Positions 33,451 to 46,100 of a DNA stretch of 64,000 nucleotides are shown in pieces; position 1 is the stretch's first letter, and each line of letters begins with the position of its first letter. The DNA is from Bimuria novae-zelandiae CBS 107.79 (lineage: Eukaryota > Ascomycota > Dothideomycetes > Pleosporales > Didymosphaeriaceae). The stretch spans positions 158,023 to 222,022 of the forward strand of contig ML976734.1 of assembly GCA_010015655.1 (NCBI GenBank), in the 5' to 3' direction. A program made the translations under genes and the position numbers. The notes beneath the pieces are model-generated. The model saw only the letters and a list, made by a program, of their open reading frames with translations. It was not told the origin of the DNA and ran no database searches.

Positions 33451-36400
33451 TTAAGCCCACATAGCCCTGAACTTGGTGTCGAAATCCTCCTTCAATGCTT
33501 GGAAAGCTTTGAGCACATTCAGTAGACCGGTGCCCTCTTCCCATGCTGGCCTATCCTGTGCATCATTCGCCGCTGCAGCCTGCTTCTTCTCTCGCTGCGC
33601 TGCAATTTCCTCTTCCAGCTCTTCCTCATCTGCGTCAGCGTCCCATGAGTCAACGACCTTCTTCTTCTTCTTGATCTGAACTGGCAAATCTCTCTGGGTT
33701 GGTGCATTACGATTAGCGGTGGAGGTGGTAGACGCAGTTTCGTAGCCTGAGTCATCCGGAAGGAATTTGTCCTCCTGCATCGCCTCAGCGTCTTCTCCCT
33801 CACCTCTAACGTCTGTGAAGTCCAGATCGGATGCCGCAGAAAGATTCATGAAGTTCGACAAACTAGTCACAATGGTGGCAAGGACCATGCTGAAATCGTT
33901 CAAAACAAACCATACGTCACCACGACGGATGCGATTGGCAACAACGATTGCGTTTACGTCTCCGTGATTGAAGAAGTCGTAGAGATAGGCGTTGAGCGGC
34001 ATTTCAGACTCCTCAGGATACAAGCCCACATATGGTATAACCGACTCTTCCAGGAATACTCCAGAGCGCGTGGTCGTGCAGAGATCGTGAACGGATTCGA
34101 AGTGATCGCCATGGCCCGAGAGAGCAACGAAGGATGAGCGAACCGTAGTGGGAGAGCGCAGTTGCAGACCGTCTGTAAAGCCGTTGGCATGGGTGCCAAA
34201 CTTGATCTGGGTCATTGGCAGGGTGTCATCAGGCTCATTGAGGTGTTGCTCCACAAAAGTACCTACGTAAGCCTTATAGATATCTAGAGTAGTCTGATTG
34301 TGCTTGCGAAGCAGGTTCGCGGCTTCCTCGGGCATTTTGGGTAGGAACACCACGGACGGGCTACGTTTAATCACTTGTTCAACAAACTCCGCATCCGCTT
34401 GTCGACAATACTGGCGTCCGAACAGATGAGCCATGGTCAGCATGAGCTCCCGCAGAATGTTTTCCTTGGCAGTATCGTTTGCGTTTACGTCGGCGCATAC
34501 TTTGTGGAAGTAGCCATCCTTGAGCAGGGCGTGGAACGCAAACGATGAATTCTCCGTGAAGTACAAGTGGCTTATAGCTCCGGCAAAGTTCAGCGGCACC
34601 CCACGAGCATCGAGCAAGAACTGCCGGCGAAGGTACTCAATCGAGAAGCGAAGATGATGCAGAACAGTCATCTTAGATTCCTCGCCACCCAGATACAGGC
34701 GAGGTTGCGAGAGTAGCGCGTTGACGGATCGAGTGGCGAATTGGGAGTTCTTTGAATCATTCAGTAGGGTGAACAGTCGTAACACCAGTGTCGTAGTGAT
34801 TGGGAAGTGACCGTTGATGTCTGGCAAACGCGAACTGATAAGCCTCTGCACTTTGCTCATCGATATTCCGTGAAAAACAACATTTCCTAACATATCGAAA
34901 CCACGACGACCTGCACGGCCTGCTGCTTGTCGGAAGTTGAGTGCCGATAGGAACACCGAGTCTCCAGTGAAGACCACAGTTTTGCAGGGCTGCGATGCGT
35001 ATTAGTACGAGTTATTGCTGTAGATAAATGATAGTTACTTACCATATTGATACCGAGCGCCAGCGTACCTGTGGCAATTATAACCCGGAGAAAACCTCGC
35101 CGGAACAGCATCTCGCAAACTTGGCGGTACTTTCGATTGAGACCCGCACTGAGAAGTATTAGCTATGACAAATGGTAAGACAGGACGTGACTGACTGATG
35201 AACTCCTATACCTCGCTTCAAAGCAGTTATAAGCCATACGGGCACTTCTCGCCTAAGCAGGTCTTTCTCCAGCCGATCTATTTCATCTTGCGACAATTTC
35301 TTGTTGTCAGCGAAGTGAAACCTGTCAATAGGCTTATCGGGATTAAAAGAAGCCCATGGGCTTGCGTCATTGTTGGCTGCGTCTCGCTGGATGTCTTCCT
35401 TGGTCAGACCGTCTTCCGCAGCACCCTTCTTCTTTGACAATTTTGGTGGGCCACGTTTGCCAGCTTTGGCCATGACCTTCTTCCACTCCTCCCACTTTGT
35501 CAACGTACTCTTCCACTGAGTGCTAGAATCTTTCCATGTTGTTTCAGCATCAACAAGATGTTCCATCAAGCTCTTGCAAATACGTTCGCAAAGTCCACGA
35601 TCATAGTTGAACAATATAGCAGGAAGCGCATCTTGCTCGTTAAGTTTGGAGAGCATGGGAAGGATGCTCTTGATGTCATGTTTGACTTCCACCTCGTCTT
35701 CCTCGGCGATGTCGATATCGGCATCGGCGCGGGCGTCGGTAGCGTCGGTATCCGGCGCGGAAGGAGCGTTCTCGAATAGACCTCCTTGATGCCCTCCCAA
35801 GTCTTTTACCACAGCATCGAAAGGTGATTGAGGGTCCTGCATCCATTGCCGAAGCACATGCTTTAGTGCAGCTTCCCATTTGATTGTATCAACCTTCCGA
35901 ATTACAGCAGGTAAGGCGACTGTAGGGTCCAGAGATTTGTCTACCGGATGGGTTGCGGTCTGAAGCTTGGACATGCTTTGCCACAATAAGTAACAGTCTC
36001 GTGCTTCTAAAGCCAAATCGGCCGGAATACCACGGGATCTATTAACCAGACTGGCCACAGGATGGATGTACTCAAAATCCTTGCTGTCATCCAGCCCCAA
36101 CTGTGCGAATGCGCGATTCTCCTCAAGACCAGTGAAATTCTTGTTGTCATTGTTGTCGGCGGGTTTATACACGAATTTCCTGAGGTCAGAGTAACGATGC
36201 GGGTGTTGCACCATTGTTAGCTTGTTTCCAGCACTCTTCTGCGTAGAGTCGAGCCAAGCACTGAACTCGTCAGGGTTACCGATCGTGGCCGAGAGGGCCA
36301 AGATTGGACAGGGAGCCATAAGCAGCAGCTGCTCCCAGATCAAACCATCCTCCGCTTGCCCAATGCAGTGGACTTCATCGAATATGATCCATTTGACGCG

Positions 36401-39063
36401 CTTGGACCACGAGTTGGCATTCGTGGGCGCCAACAGCATGATCTGTAGAATGTGCGGTACCGTAACCAGGATCTGACATCCCGTCGGGTTGTTTATTCTG
36501 TAGTCACGAGTATGAATAGCCCATACGCTGTTGCCTGCGAAGTTGTAGCGCTTTGAAAACCGCGCCTGGACTTCGGCGGCAATTTGGTTGACTAAAGCCT
36601 TGGTCGGCGCCACGTAGACGAGAATATCTTCATCATTGGCTTCCAAGACCTGCTTCATGGCATAGAAAGAGATGAAAGTCTTTCCAGCTGATGTCGGCGC
36701 GATGACCAACAGACTCCGTTTGGCATCAATTTCATCAAGCACCTTGCGTTGCCAGGCATCGGGTTCAAACGGTACACGAGGGTCTGGCGCCGAATCAATG
36801 CTCCGATCGAAGTAAGGACCGCAGTGAAGCAACTGGAACTCGTTCTGTGAGATGGGTAACGACAGTGACCGCCCGGTGGATTCGAGGGCGAACTTGAAAA
36901 CCAGAGGTCTATCACCCTCGGGCTTTGGTATAGAAAGCTTGGGAAGCGCCAGCTCTTTAATCACGGCCTGTAGACACTTTGTGATGGTCGCCGTGACAGG
37001 TCTGTTGAATTTGGAGAATGAGCCCAGTTCCGCAAAGATGAGCGCAGCTATATTGAGTGCTGCGGTCTTGTCGTCATTTTTGCAGGCTACAAGCCAAGGA
37101 AGCAACAAAGCGTTCAACATGTACAGGCGGACTTCGGCCTCTAAGGTATTGCGCTTCAAATCCGTGTTCAGCGTAGACAGGTATGCCTTTGCCCTCTGGT
37201 AGCGTGCAGTTGCGGAAGACTCTTTTTCGATCGCACTGCAAGTCAAGCGCCAGCCTTGGATAAGGGTATCTGCAGTTGCTTCGTTCTTCGCGTCTCTGTC
37301 TGCAGCAATCTTAGCGAGCATGGCTTCCTTACGTGAAGGTGCAGCTTTCTTTCCACCCCTCACCGCTGGCTTGGGCTTCGGTTTGGTATTTTCCTCGACT
37401 TCAGTAATGGTTTTTTGAGGTTTTCCACTAGTGGTAATGATCTCAGGATCGAGAGCTCTCCCGACCGCGTTGGTGAGACTTGCTGCGTACGCTGCCATCT
37501 CAGCCATGAACCATTGATTCCGCCGCCGCGCCCAGAATTTCTGCTTCTCGGACTTTGCCAGCTGCTCCTCTCGCAGCTTCGGATCCAGAGGTCTCTTGTG
37601 ATTATGCCAATGAGACACTTCTTTGAAGATGTTAGAAGAGACTGCTTCTTCGACGTCGCCTACTCGGTCGACTGTGAGGCGTACGGGTGCAAGATGAGGG
37701 TCAAACACATTGTTTGAGAAAGGTAGCACAGCGTAGGGCTCACTCGCTTGCGAATTTGACGGCTTTGGCGTGGATGCTGAAGATATATTAGCAGGTGCTT
37801 CTTGTGGAAGGCTGGAATGATCGTACCGGCATTACCATTGCTGCGAGCAATCTCGTCGCTGGCGAATCCTGCGCCCAACGCACCGCAAGCCTGTACAAGT
37901 GATCGATACGTCTCGTTGACACCTATTGATGGATTTGAGAGACAAGCCGAAAGCAAACGGCCATCCACAAGATCCGCCACGTCACAGCTGCACTGCCAGG
38001 CATCCATGTTTTCGGCCCACTGCTCCGATGCCAGGATGGTGGAAGCTTCTTCACAAAACAGTTCCAGCGACTCGGTCGCCTTGTCGTCGAGCTTAGCTTC
38101 GGGCACTAGGCGATCCTGAAGAGACAAATGCGAAATCAAAGCTGTTTGGCGGAGGAAGGCGGAAACAAACTCCTTGGTCGCTTTGCCTCCTGCAAGAAGA
38201 GCCGAAAGAACAAGTACGGTGATGTATTGTCGCTCTGTCAATGGTGCTTGGACTTTGGAAGACACGCTTTCCCAAGTCGCACGCTCGAGGTAGCGCTGTC
38301 GCGGCTCAGAGATGGCATCGTCTTCGTCGAGATTGATTTCTAGGGATACTCCAGTGCCTGTACCGCGTAAGTTTTCCAAGACAGTGGCGATGATACGGGC
38401 ATCCTGAAAGTCGAGGCCATTGATGAGCACGATGCTACAGCCGTGCGCCATAGACCAGTGTATCAATTGGCGGAAGATGATCTTCTTGCGTTGTTCTTCT
38501 TCTTCTTCACCATCATGTTCCTCATCTTCGAGAGCGTCCAGAGTCTTGTCAAGCAATTTTCGCTTTCGCAGGGCTTTCGAAGAAGCACCATCATGACAGA
38601 GAAGGAAGTAGAACTCTGTCACCTTCAGGTACTCGGCGAATTCGTCAGAAGTGATGGACGAGAAAACGTTAATCTGCACTTCCGAATGTGGGGATTTTAG
38701 GTTGGCAGAAAGGTGGCGGATGATGGCCTCCCGTGCCAAAAGATACTTGGCATGGGCTGCTGCAGACGCAGACGGTGGAATGCAAAGCTGGCGATGCTGA
38801 TCGAAGAAGGCAATGTGAAAATTGGCCCTCCTTGAAACCAAATTTCGCAAAAAATGTTCGACAGTCCAGGTCGCGTGCAGTTGTTGGAAGCCGTGTTCGA
38901 CGTCGAGGTGCTCATCCGCGAAACAATGTAACAGCAGAGAATCGCCGTCTATCAGAAACAGCTCGTTGCCAGCATAGTCTCCAACGATGTCGACGCGGCG
39001 GGAGTAGATACGCGCATACCACTCAAGCAGGGCATTCTGCGACTGTGAGGCGCCGTTTGCCAT
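33451..39063 (-). CDS. DDX60-like Ski2-family DEAD/DEAH-box RNA helicase, 1817 aa
   Basis: Predicted ATP-dependent RNA helicase of the Ski2-like DDX60 group. Four exons: 37836-39063, 35196-37776, 35043-35148 and 33451-34989. Introns are 59, 47 and 53 nt with CTAA(T)-type branch sites; phases join correctly to 1817 aa. The N-terminal region (about 1-400) has the PIN-like start typical of the family ([14 protein letters not shown]). RecA1 carries Walker A APTSAGK (about 769-775), [12 protein letters not shown] (about 876-879) and SAT (about 905-907). RecA2 carries [16 protein letters not shown], which is split by intron 2, then [11 protein letters not shown] and [10 protein letters not shown] (about 1326-1335). 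A Lys/Asp/Glu-rich segment follows near residues 1725-1785. Animal DDX60 supports antiviral RNA sensing; the fungal role is not established. All catalytic motifs are intact. It is divergent from nothing nearby and appears single-copy. Confidence 0.9.
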
Positions 39064-39419
39064 GTTGGTGGGGTGTCAATTGTGTAACCTTCAGACGTCC
39101 AGCATGACACTCAACCTATTGCAGTCTGCTCAGTGTCTCTCTAGGCAGCAGCAGTTACACCAGCAGATGTACGACGTACAAACTTGAGGTTGGAGAGATG
39201 CGGGTGAAGCTTGGTGGGTTGGTGGGGGTTTCTAACGGCGGGCGGCATGTGAAGAATAAGTCCAAGCGTCAAAATTAGCGCGTTTTAGGCGAAGACGCGC
39301 TCCACACCAGACACGCCTCACACTTGCTGCGATTGCCACGGCCTCTCCACAGCTGCAAAAGGTGGCAACGGACTTCTTTGCCGTGTTGGCGGCATTGTAT
39401 TATTGTTCGCATTGCTAAG
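39064..39419. other. Helicase promoter and esterase 3' region
   Basis: About 350 bp between the helicase start codon and the esterase stop (both minus strand). No gene is supported. Open sequence in frame with the esterase past its intron is 3' UTR under the model given. Confidence 0.5.
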
Positions 39420-40414
39420 CTATGTACGAGAGCCAGACTTCCTTGAATAGCACTGTTTGTTCCCCTTTGCATTGCACTTCTATTGCACAGGCGGTTAGCG
39501 AATTTTCGGGCTGAACCTTCTCCGGTATGGCCACTCACCAAGTCAAAATACTCGAGCACCAGATCGTCCTGGTTTGGGATGCTGTGGTCAACTCCCGCTG
39601 CTGAGTACGCCTCAAATTTTGGCCCATATCGGTACCTAGTCCACCCTTGCAGCGGTGTGTTTTGCGTCGTCTCAACACGCGTTTGCTTATATCCGAACAC
39701 ACTGGTCCACTGCTTGATCTCTTCTTGCAAGTTCTGCGGATAGAGCACCGTGTCGTTCGTCCCGTGGAACACCTGTAGCTTCGGACGAAAGGAATGGTAT
39801 CCGGGATACGCATTTTTAACCAAGGCCGCCCACTCTTTCCCAGTCTTGACGATCTTTCCGGTCGCGCAGGCGTCAGACCACACATCAAATCCATCGCCAG
39901 CAAAACAACCGAAGGCGACTCCAGCCCAAGCACTCCCGGCAGCGAACACGTCTGGATAGGAGCCCACCAATACGTTTGTCATCATGGCCCCGGAGCTGGT
40001 CCCAGTGACGAACACGCGGTCCTTGTCGCCGCCGTACTTCTTCAACGCCCACCTGACCATGCTCACGATTCCTAGAGCGTCACCCCCTCCATTGTGTGTT
40101 AGCGAACCGTTGCTGCTTACATCCCAGCAGGAATCTGCAACGTTCGAGGAGTTTGGATATATAGTGATGAAGCCGTATTGGTCACCCGCAGATGCCCACG
40201 ATCGATAGTCGAACACTTGTTGCGCAGTCCCGTGGCACCAATGAGGTGATACGAGGATCGGTGGCTTCGCCTGAAGAACCTTGGGCACGTAGATGTAGCC
40301 TTCTACGTTCCTGGGATTTGGACCAAAATCTTTGATTTGAGTGAGCTGTGAAGAGAGTTCTTGCGCTGACGCAGCAACAGCAAGTAGCGACGCAACAAGC
40401 GTTGACACGAACAT
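39420..40414 (-). CDS. Secreted CE1-type esterase (acetyl xylan/feruloyl esterase-like), 311 aa
   Basis: Predicted extracellular alpha/beta-hydrolase that removes acetyl or feruloyl groups from plant cell-wall xylan (PHB-depolymerase-like esterase family, CE1). Start ATG 40414 was chosen because it opens straight into a signal peptide (MFVSTLVASLLAVAASA). Upstream in-frame ATGs (40447, 40522) would place a charged stretch first, and a TATA box sits about 59 nt upstream of 40414. Catalytic triad candidates are Ser140 in GTSSG, Asp221 in HGTNDTVLYPQN and His277 in GVDHSIP. Two exons: 39539-40414 and 39420-39479. The 59-nt intron has GTGAGT, a GCTAAC branch site and AATAG. The last exon adds a short basic tail. 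If the intron were retained the frame stays open to 39275, giving an unnatural Arg/Cys-rich tail, so I prefer the spliced model. No carbohydrate-binding module is present. Confidence 0.85.
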
Positions 40415-40468
40415 CTTAATTAGAGAAGAAATGGTGGTGAATGGCATTGCGTGGCTATTTCGTCTGGG

Positions 40469-40477
40469 TTTTATAAA
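40469..40477 (-). promoter_or_regulatory. TATA box of the CE1 esterase gene
   Basis: TTTATAAAA-type sequence on the minus strand, about 55-60 nt upstream of the chosen start codon at 40414. The spacing fits transcription starting about 30 nt before the ATG and argues against the upstream ATGs as starts. Confidence 0.5.
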
Positions 40478-41130
40478 TGACCGGCTCTCAACTAGTTTGT
40501 CCACTCCGCGTGGTCCACTCAATTATTCCACCAGTATATATGGCCTCTGATTAGAATCGCGGTTCGCCGAACTGACTATCCTCGGTTGCAGGGATGCATG
40601 TCCAGATGAAGCGTCACAATAGTATACTAGCCGATCGTTTTAGCCTATTTTGACACGGAGCTCAGCAAGATAGATGAATTTCCCCGTTCACTAACGGATC
40701 TACTATGCACATCCGAAAATCTTGTCAGCATTCTTTCGCGCCAGGTTAGACAGTAGGCGATTCCACCAGATCGTGTATCAAGATGTGGGGTTGTCGTCGG
40801 TGAGCGTACTCCAAGAGGCTCCGCGATTGCAATGCTCCAGGGCTTCCTAGAAACCACCAGGCTTCCCCTGAGCCAATTGGGATCAGTGGTCTTCACGTTA
40901 CTGCGCAGCTAGACGACAACGTCATTTCAGCTCCCACAATGTGTTTGAATGGATCTCCAGGGTTGAAGCTCCAGAGGGACGTGGTCGTGATGGGTTGAGC
41001 TGTGGATGGCTAGACCGCACCTGCCTCAACGGCTACGCGCGTCTGTCAGGTACATATGTACACGAATAACGCAAGCACGGTCTGACCAGTGTAACAAACA
41101 ATCGATTCCAATCACCCCCGAACTATCAAA
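40478..41130. other. Divergent intergenic region, no supported gene
   Basis: Upstream region shared by the esterase (minus) and the MFS pseudogene (plus). A short minus-strand frame (40645-40896) shows no recognisable content. Confidence 0.5.
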
Positions 41131-42596
41131 ATGGCGCGCTCAACACCAGCCGCTCACCGATGGCCATCGCAGACCGTTGACGAAGAACGCCCACTTCTCG
41201 CAGCCGACGCTGAGACTCGATCGCCCGTTGCAAAACTACCCGCCCGCGCCGTCATATCGAAGAAAAAGCACCAGAATTCCTTTCATGTTGATCACGGATG
41301 GCTTCCTTGGCTCCAAGTCATCGCTGGCTGGGTGCTGTTTACGAACAGCTGGGGCTTACCAAGCGCATATGGCACTTTCCAGACACATTACACCCAGGAT
41401 TTGCTGTCCGAATACAGCGCTGCAACGATTACGTGGATCGGCTCCGTGCAGGTATTTATGTCCACCTTTGGATGTCTCCCCGCAGGGCTCCTTCTGGACC
41501 AAGGGTACCTTCAAGGTCTCATCGCCGTGGGCTCAGTCCTTGAAGTGATTGGGCTTCTAGCAACGTCCTTTTCGACAAAATATTGACAGATACTGCTTTC
41601 GCAAGGTGTCTTCACGGACATGGGCTATAGTCTGCTAGGTTTACTACCTGTTGCAGTCATATCCATGTACTTCGAAGAGAAGCGCACATTGGCTGCAGCC
41701 ATTGCATCAACGGGCGCAAGCTTTGGTATTTCTGTTATCACCACTCCAATAGAACCTTAGCTAACAACGAGGTAGCCGGTATAGCGCAGCTCCTCATACT
41801 CAAGTATCTTTTCGAGACCATCGGCTTCCCATGGGTGATTCGCATGCTAGCTCTTGCTGTCCTTTTGAGCAGTGCCTTCCCGTTCTTCGTTATGCGTCTG
41901 CAGTCGGAAGGTGCGGAGGGTCGATCGCGATTCAGCCTCAATTACTTCAAAGATCTCACATATTCGACTTTCGTGTGTACGTTTACGCTCATTCAAGCCG
42001 CCGCGATGGTGCCCAACTTTTTCATCCAAGAATATGCGCTAAGCCTTGGTATCGACGAGACTATGGCCTTCCACTTGCTTGCCGTCCTCAACCTGGCAGG
42101 ACTATTTGGACGATTTATTCCCAACTTCATAGCTGATCGGCAAGTTTCTGTTTCACCAGCCTCCACTTAGTACATCTGCGCCAATTGCACCTAGATCGGA
42201 GGTATCAACACACTTCTGCCGCTAGCACTTGCCTACATCATTCTCCTGTTCACACTTCCCTGGTTCAGGACACTCTCATCACTAGTCGTCTTTTGTGTAC
42301 TGTATGGTTTTACATCTGGAGGCACACCTGTCCTTCCCGCGCCCATCATCACTTAACTTTGTCCAAGTGCAGCAGATCTCGGCGTGCGCATGGGCTTGGC
42401 ATACTTATTTGCAGCATTCGGTGGGCTTGTCGGCAACCCGTTGTCTGGATCCGCGAAGGATGCAGGTAACGCTAGCGCTGTGAGCGAGTTCCAAGGTGTT
42501 TGGTGGGTTGCTGCTAGCATCATGTGCATAACATTTGCCACACTTTTGCTTACAAGAAGGATGAAAGTTGGGACGTGTGGCACGAGCCGTGTCTGA
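41131..42596 (+). pseudogene. MFS monocarboxylate-type transporter, degenerate
   Basis: Conceptual translation gives a 12-helix major-facilitator transporter of the fungal monocarboxylate porter group. The start MARSTPAAHRW is followed by a polar N terminus. Helix 1 starts GWLPWLQVIAGWVLFTNSWG, with the typical SAYGTFQTHY loop. It is broken by TGA at 41584-41586, where the family has Trp (YWQI); TAG at 41758-41760; a frame change between 41760 and 41800; and TAA at 42354-42356. A probable intron, possibly with a GC donor, lies at 42140-42194. The last helices are readable (MGLAYLFAAFGGLVGNPLSG) up to the stop at 42594-42596. TGG to TGA and CAA to TAA are the transitions RIP produces. All helices are still recognisable, so loss is fairly recent. 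Confidence 0.85.
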
Positions 42597-43144
42597 CTGT
42601 TACATTTTGGCCTATAGTCTACGCCATTCCTTACTAACCAAAGGCTAGTTTTATGCTAAAGGGACATGTCGAGATGGAAGTGTGCCTGTAGGTATTGTAC
42701 CACTTTCAATTACATCTTTTCGGAATGCTATGTATGTGCTTGTGAAGAAAGAGTTTGTTGAGGATTTCGAGGATGATCGCTGCGAGATGACCTGGAACGA
42801 GTGTGGCCGTTCCTAAAATAGGTCTGCTCAACCTCCCATCCTGTGGCACGACCTCAACACGTTGAACCTTACAGTACAGCCTCGACGACAACTCGTAACC
42901 TTTCACACGCGGGCAACATGTATTTTTCTGACGGTGCGCGGCTGACCTTTTGCTGCTTGCGGAGGCATAAGGCCCAATGTGGGACCGTGATGCCTGCGCA
43001 GACACGATGGATCGTTTGAGATGGGGCCGTACTTCGCGAATCGCAGCGGTAGTAGGAGGACCTAAATCCACTACCTACTTTTCCTATGTCTTGATAACGT
43101 TCGCATGTCGTCTCTTTTGTTGATTCAGATGATGTTTTTGCGCG
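42597..43144. other. Intergenic between two pseudogenes
   Basis: No supported gene. A 121-codon minus-strand frame (42706-43071) has no recognisable features and is probably chance. The right part is presumably the old promoter of the DUF3433 gene. Confidence 0.5.
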
Positions 43145-46100
43145 ATGGCGTAGGTTTCAGTCGCGACAAATGATGGCAATCTAGACTCTGCGCAATCCCA
43201 CAAATCTACCATCGAGCCGAAACCATCAGGACCGTATGAGAGCTTTTTCTCGCAAGATACGCGTTATGCAAAAGTCCCAGTACTGAGCGAGCACTCCATA
43301 CCAGAATCTACCACTGCTCAACAATCACATCGACCACCATGGAGTCAGTATACTCTCCGATGGCCTTTTCTTTGTTTTTTGAAGGCGATCTCTCTCTGTC
43401 TTTGTGCTCTCGCGACTGCGCTGACGGTCTACTCAAAACATAACTATGGCCTGGGCAACGACGATGGATCGAATGCGCTCCTTTTTGCTTGGAGATTTAC
43501 ACCTACCATCGTCGCAGTCATTTACGCGCGCTTGATCGGCATGGTGTTCAATGATTTCCGCCGAACTGAGCCTTTTTCCAGGATGGCCAAAGGTCCTACC
43601 TCCACCAACTCGTCAATCCTCCAGGCACCCGGGGCTTGGTGGATCATGCTCGCACAGGCGTTCTCGCGCAAGAAGAATGGCGGTGCTATCAACTAGCCAC
43701 TAGCTAACGTCACTACAGCATTCGTACTGGCCAGTCTAGCAATCAGCTCCACGTCGTCCAGTTTTCTCACGAGAAGCGATATAACGATCTCCAGAAGCGT
43801 GCCTTTGCAGAAGAGGACCCTTCGTACGAACACACCGTTGTAGCTGGAAGCTTCACCCGACATATTCCTCAGTACTACTGGAACCCTCATATACAACCTT
43901 TCAGTGGATCCTTGGTCAGTCGGAGAGTACACGGTGTTGCCATTTTGGCCCGAAGATTCCAATATGGACGCTATGATAGTGAGTGAAAACAACGACACCG
44001 GGATCCAGTCTTGGGAAGCAACGACATCGGTTTTCCAGTCGGATTATCAGTGTAGTCCAATGAATGCCTCGATTACCCTCAATAACACTAAGAGCTTTTC
44101 CGTGATGGGAGAAAGAAGGGTGGTACCTCCACAAGCAATCAAAATCTTAGTCAATGGCACAGCGAAACTGGACACCACGACCCTTGTTTCCGACGATGGC
44201 TGCCAGTACCAAATTGAAATTTCTCCCATAGCGATGGCAAACAGAGTGGACAGTACTGTGTGGAGACGTGCAGAGGACCGTCTGTATGACCTCGGGTCCA
44301 CGTGGAGTGACATGGACGGAAAGAATACCACGCAAGACTACGTCTATATTCCAGGTATCTATTACTATACACTCGATCAGACTGCCGGTCGCACCAGTCC
44401 TTTCCTGAGACAGAACAGCTCTGCAACTTGCGCCGGCAAGGATGTCATTCATCTAGCAACAGTGCTTATCAGTCCCGATGCAGAAGAATTGCAAAGCAAC
44501 TACTCACAAAGGGCTTGGGAGTGCGCTTTAGAGATCAGTACTGCAGAAATTCCTGTCACCTTTAAACTTTCCTCAGCAGGCCAAGCGCTTGCCTTTGGGC
44601 GCGATGCATTCGCCGAGAAGCAGAGCATAGTCGATGACAACATTTTGAGCGGATCAGATGTACGCAGCGCTATCAACGAACAGAACGTTCGATCCGAACA
44701 ATCGATCCGAACGGCGTTTTCTGGTGTTTTGGATCGAACGAACGAACAGGCATGGTGGGTCGAACAGAGCTTCGAACGAACGCATTATTCGAGGCAAACA
44801 TTCGATTATTCGGTTGTTCGGTTGTTCGGGACTATGTTTAATCGATTTAGTATAGGGATTCTGTCCTAATTGGTGGAGTATTACCTTGTTCTGCTGGCCT
44901 TATGCCACGAGTGGCGTTGTCGTATATTGCCTTGTGCAACGTTCTTGTAGGAGAAGAAAACTCTGAGTTTTCTCGTTGGCGTGCCTCCCACTGTTTCCCA
45001 TCGTCAGCCGTGAGCGTATCTTGTTATGGATCAATTTGTTACCCGCTCGCAGTCGTCCCAGTCGACCCAGTCGACCCAGTCAACCCGGCTGGCATTTGAC
45101 AGCTATCACCATGCCGGGTCGCGTACGGCAGCTGTCATGGCGATAGCGGAGAGCTTCGAGAGCTTGGATGACTCGCCATCTGAAGTGGAGTCCGTCGCTC
45201 CTACGCATGAGTTTCCCGGCGAGCTGAAAGCGTCCGGAGCTCGTTTTCCTATTGTAGGGACCCGCCTCTGGCAAGGCAAACGTCTCCTCAACCACGTCGT
45301 CAAGAAGGATGCCGGCCAAAACATCCAGCTGGTGGACGGCAGACAGTTTCTCGACCACAACACCAACCTCCTTCCTAATTAGGAAAGTTGTATATATACG
45401 AACGTTCGGCCGAACGTTCGTTGTACTGTTCGAAGACGCTCCTGTTCGAGTCGTCTCGAACGAACGTACATTTGTATGTGGGCCGAACGAACGAACAAGC
45501 ACCTTGTTCGGATCCTGTTCGATTCGTTGGCTGCGCTAGATGTACGATCGCTTTTACATCGATCCAATTGGCTCGCCTATCTGAATCCTGCACAATTCGA
45601 AGCTGATCGTTCGGCGCTTTTGCTATCCGCCGAATACCAATATGATTTCGATTGGATGATCTTAGAGGATGCCATCTTGCGTAAGGCTCAACCGACCGTG
45701 CAGAAGCTCTTCTCTGCTTTGCTGCAATCGTCAGTGTCGAGCAACAGTTCTTCAGAAACGCAAGCGGTTATGGGAACGAACATTCGCGTCACAACTCGCG
45801 TGGAAGTTTTCCAAGGGACCGGTATAGCGTTGTCTATACTCTACGGCATCTGTACGCTCTTGCTCGCCCCACTAGCATGGCAGTGCACAGCCCACTGCCG
45901 ACCATTCAATCTGAAATGTAACCCCTCTACCACGGAGGGTGTTATAAACCTTGTTGCTCTGGGTCAATGGGATCAAGGGTCATGGAAGCCGCTCTTTATT
46001 ACATCTATAGAAGAGACCAAGAAGTTTTCTCGCAACAAGACCTACCATACCGCTCCAAAGTTGCAGGAAAGCGTCCGGAACCTTAATCTGGAGATGCTTG

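Noticed and set aside
39275..40522. Esterase as one uninterrupted 415-codon exon
   Set aside because: The tail after EYFDL becomes Arg/Cys-rich and unlike the family; a GTGAGT...GCTAAC...AATAG intron gives a normal-length enzyme, and the TATA box favours the downstream ATG.
43379..45382. The hAT internal frame as an exon of the host gene
   Set aside because: Element boundaries with target duplication show it is inserted DNA, and the host frame is continuous without it.
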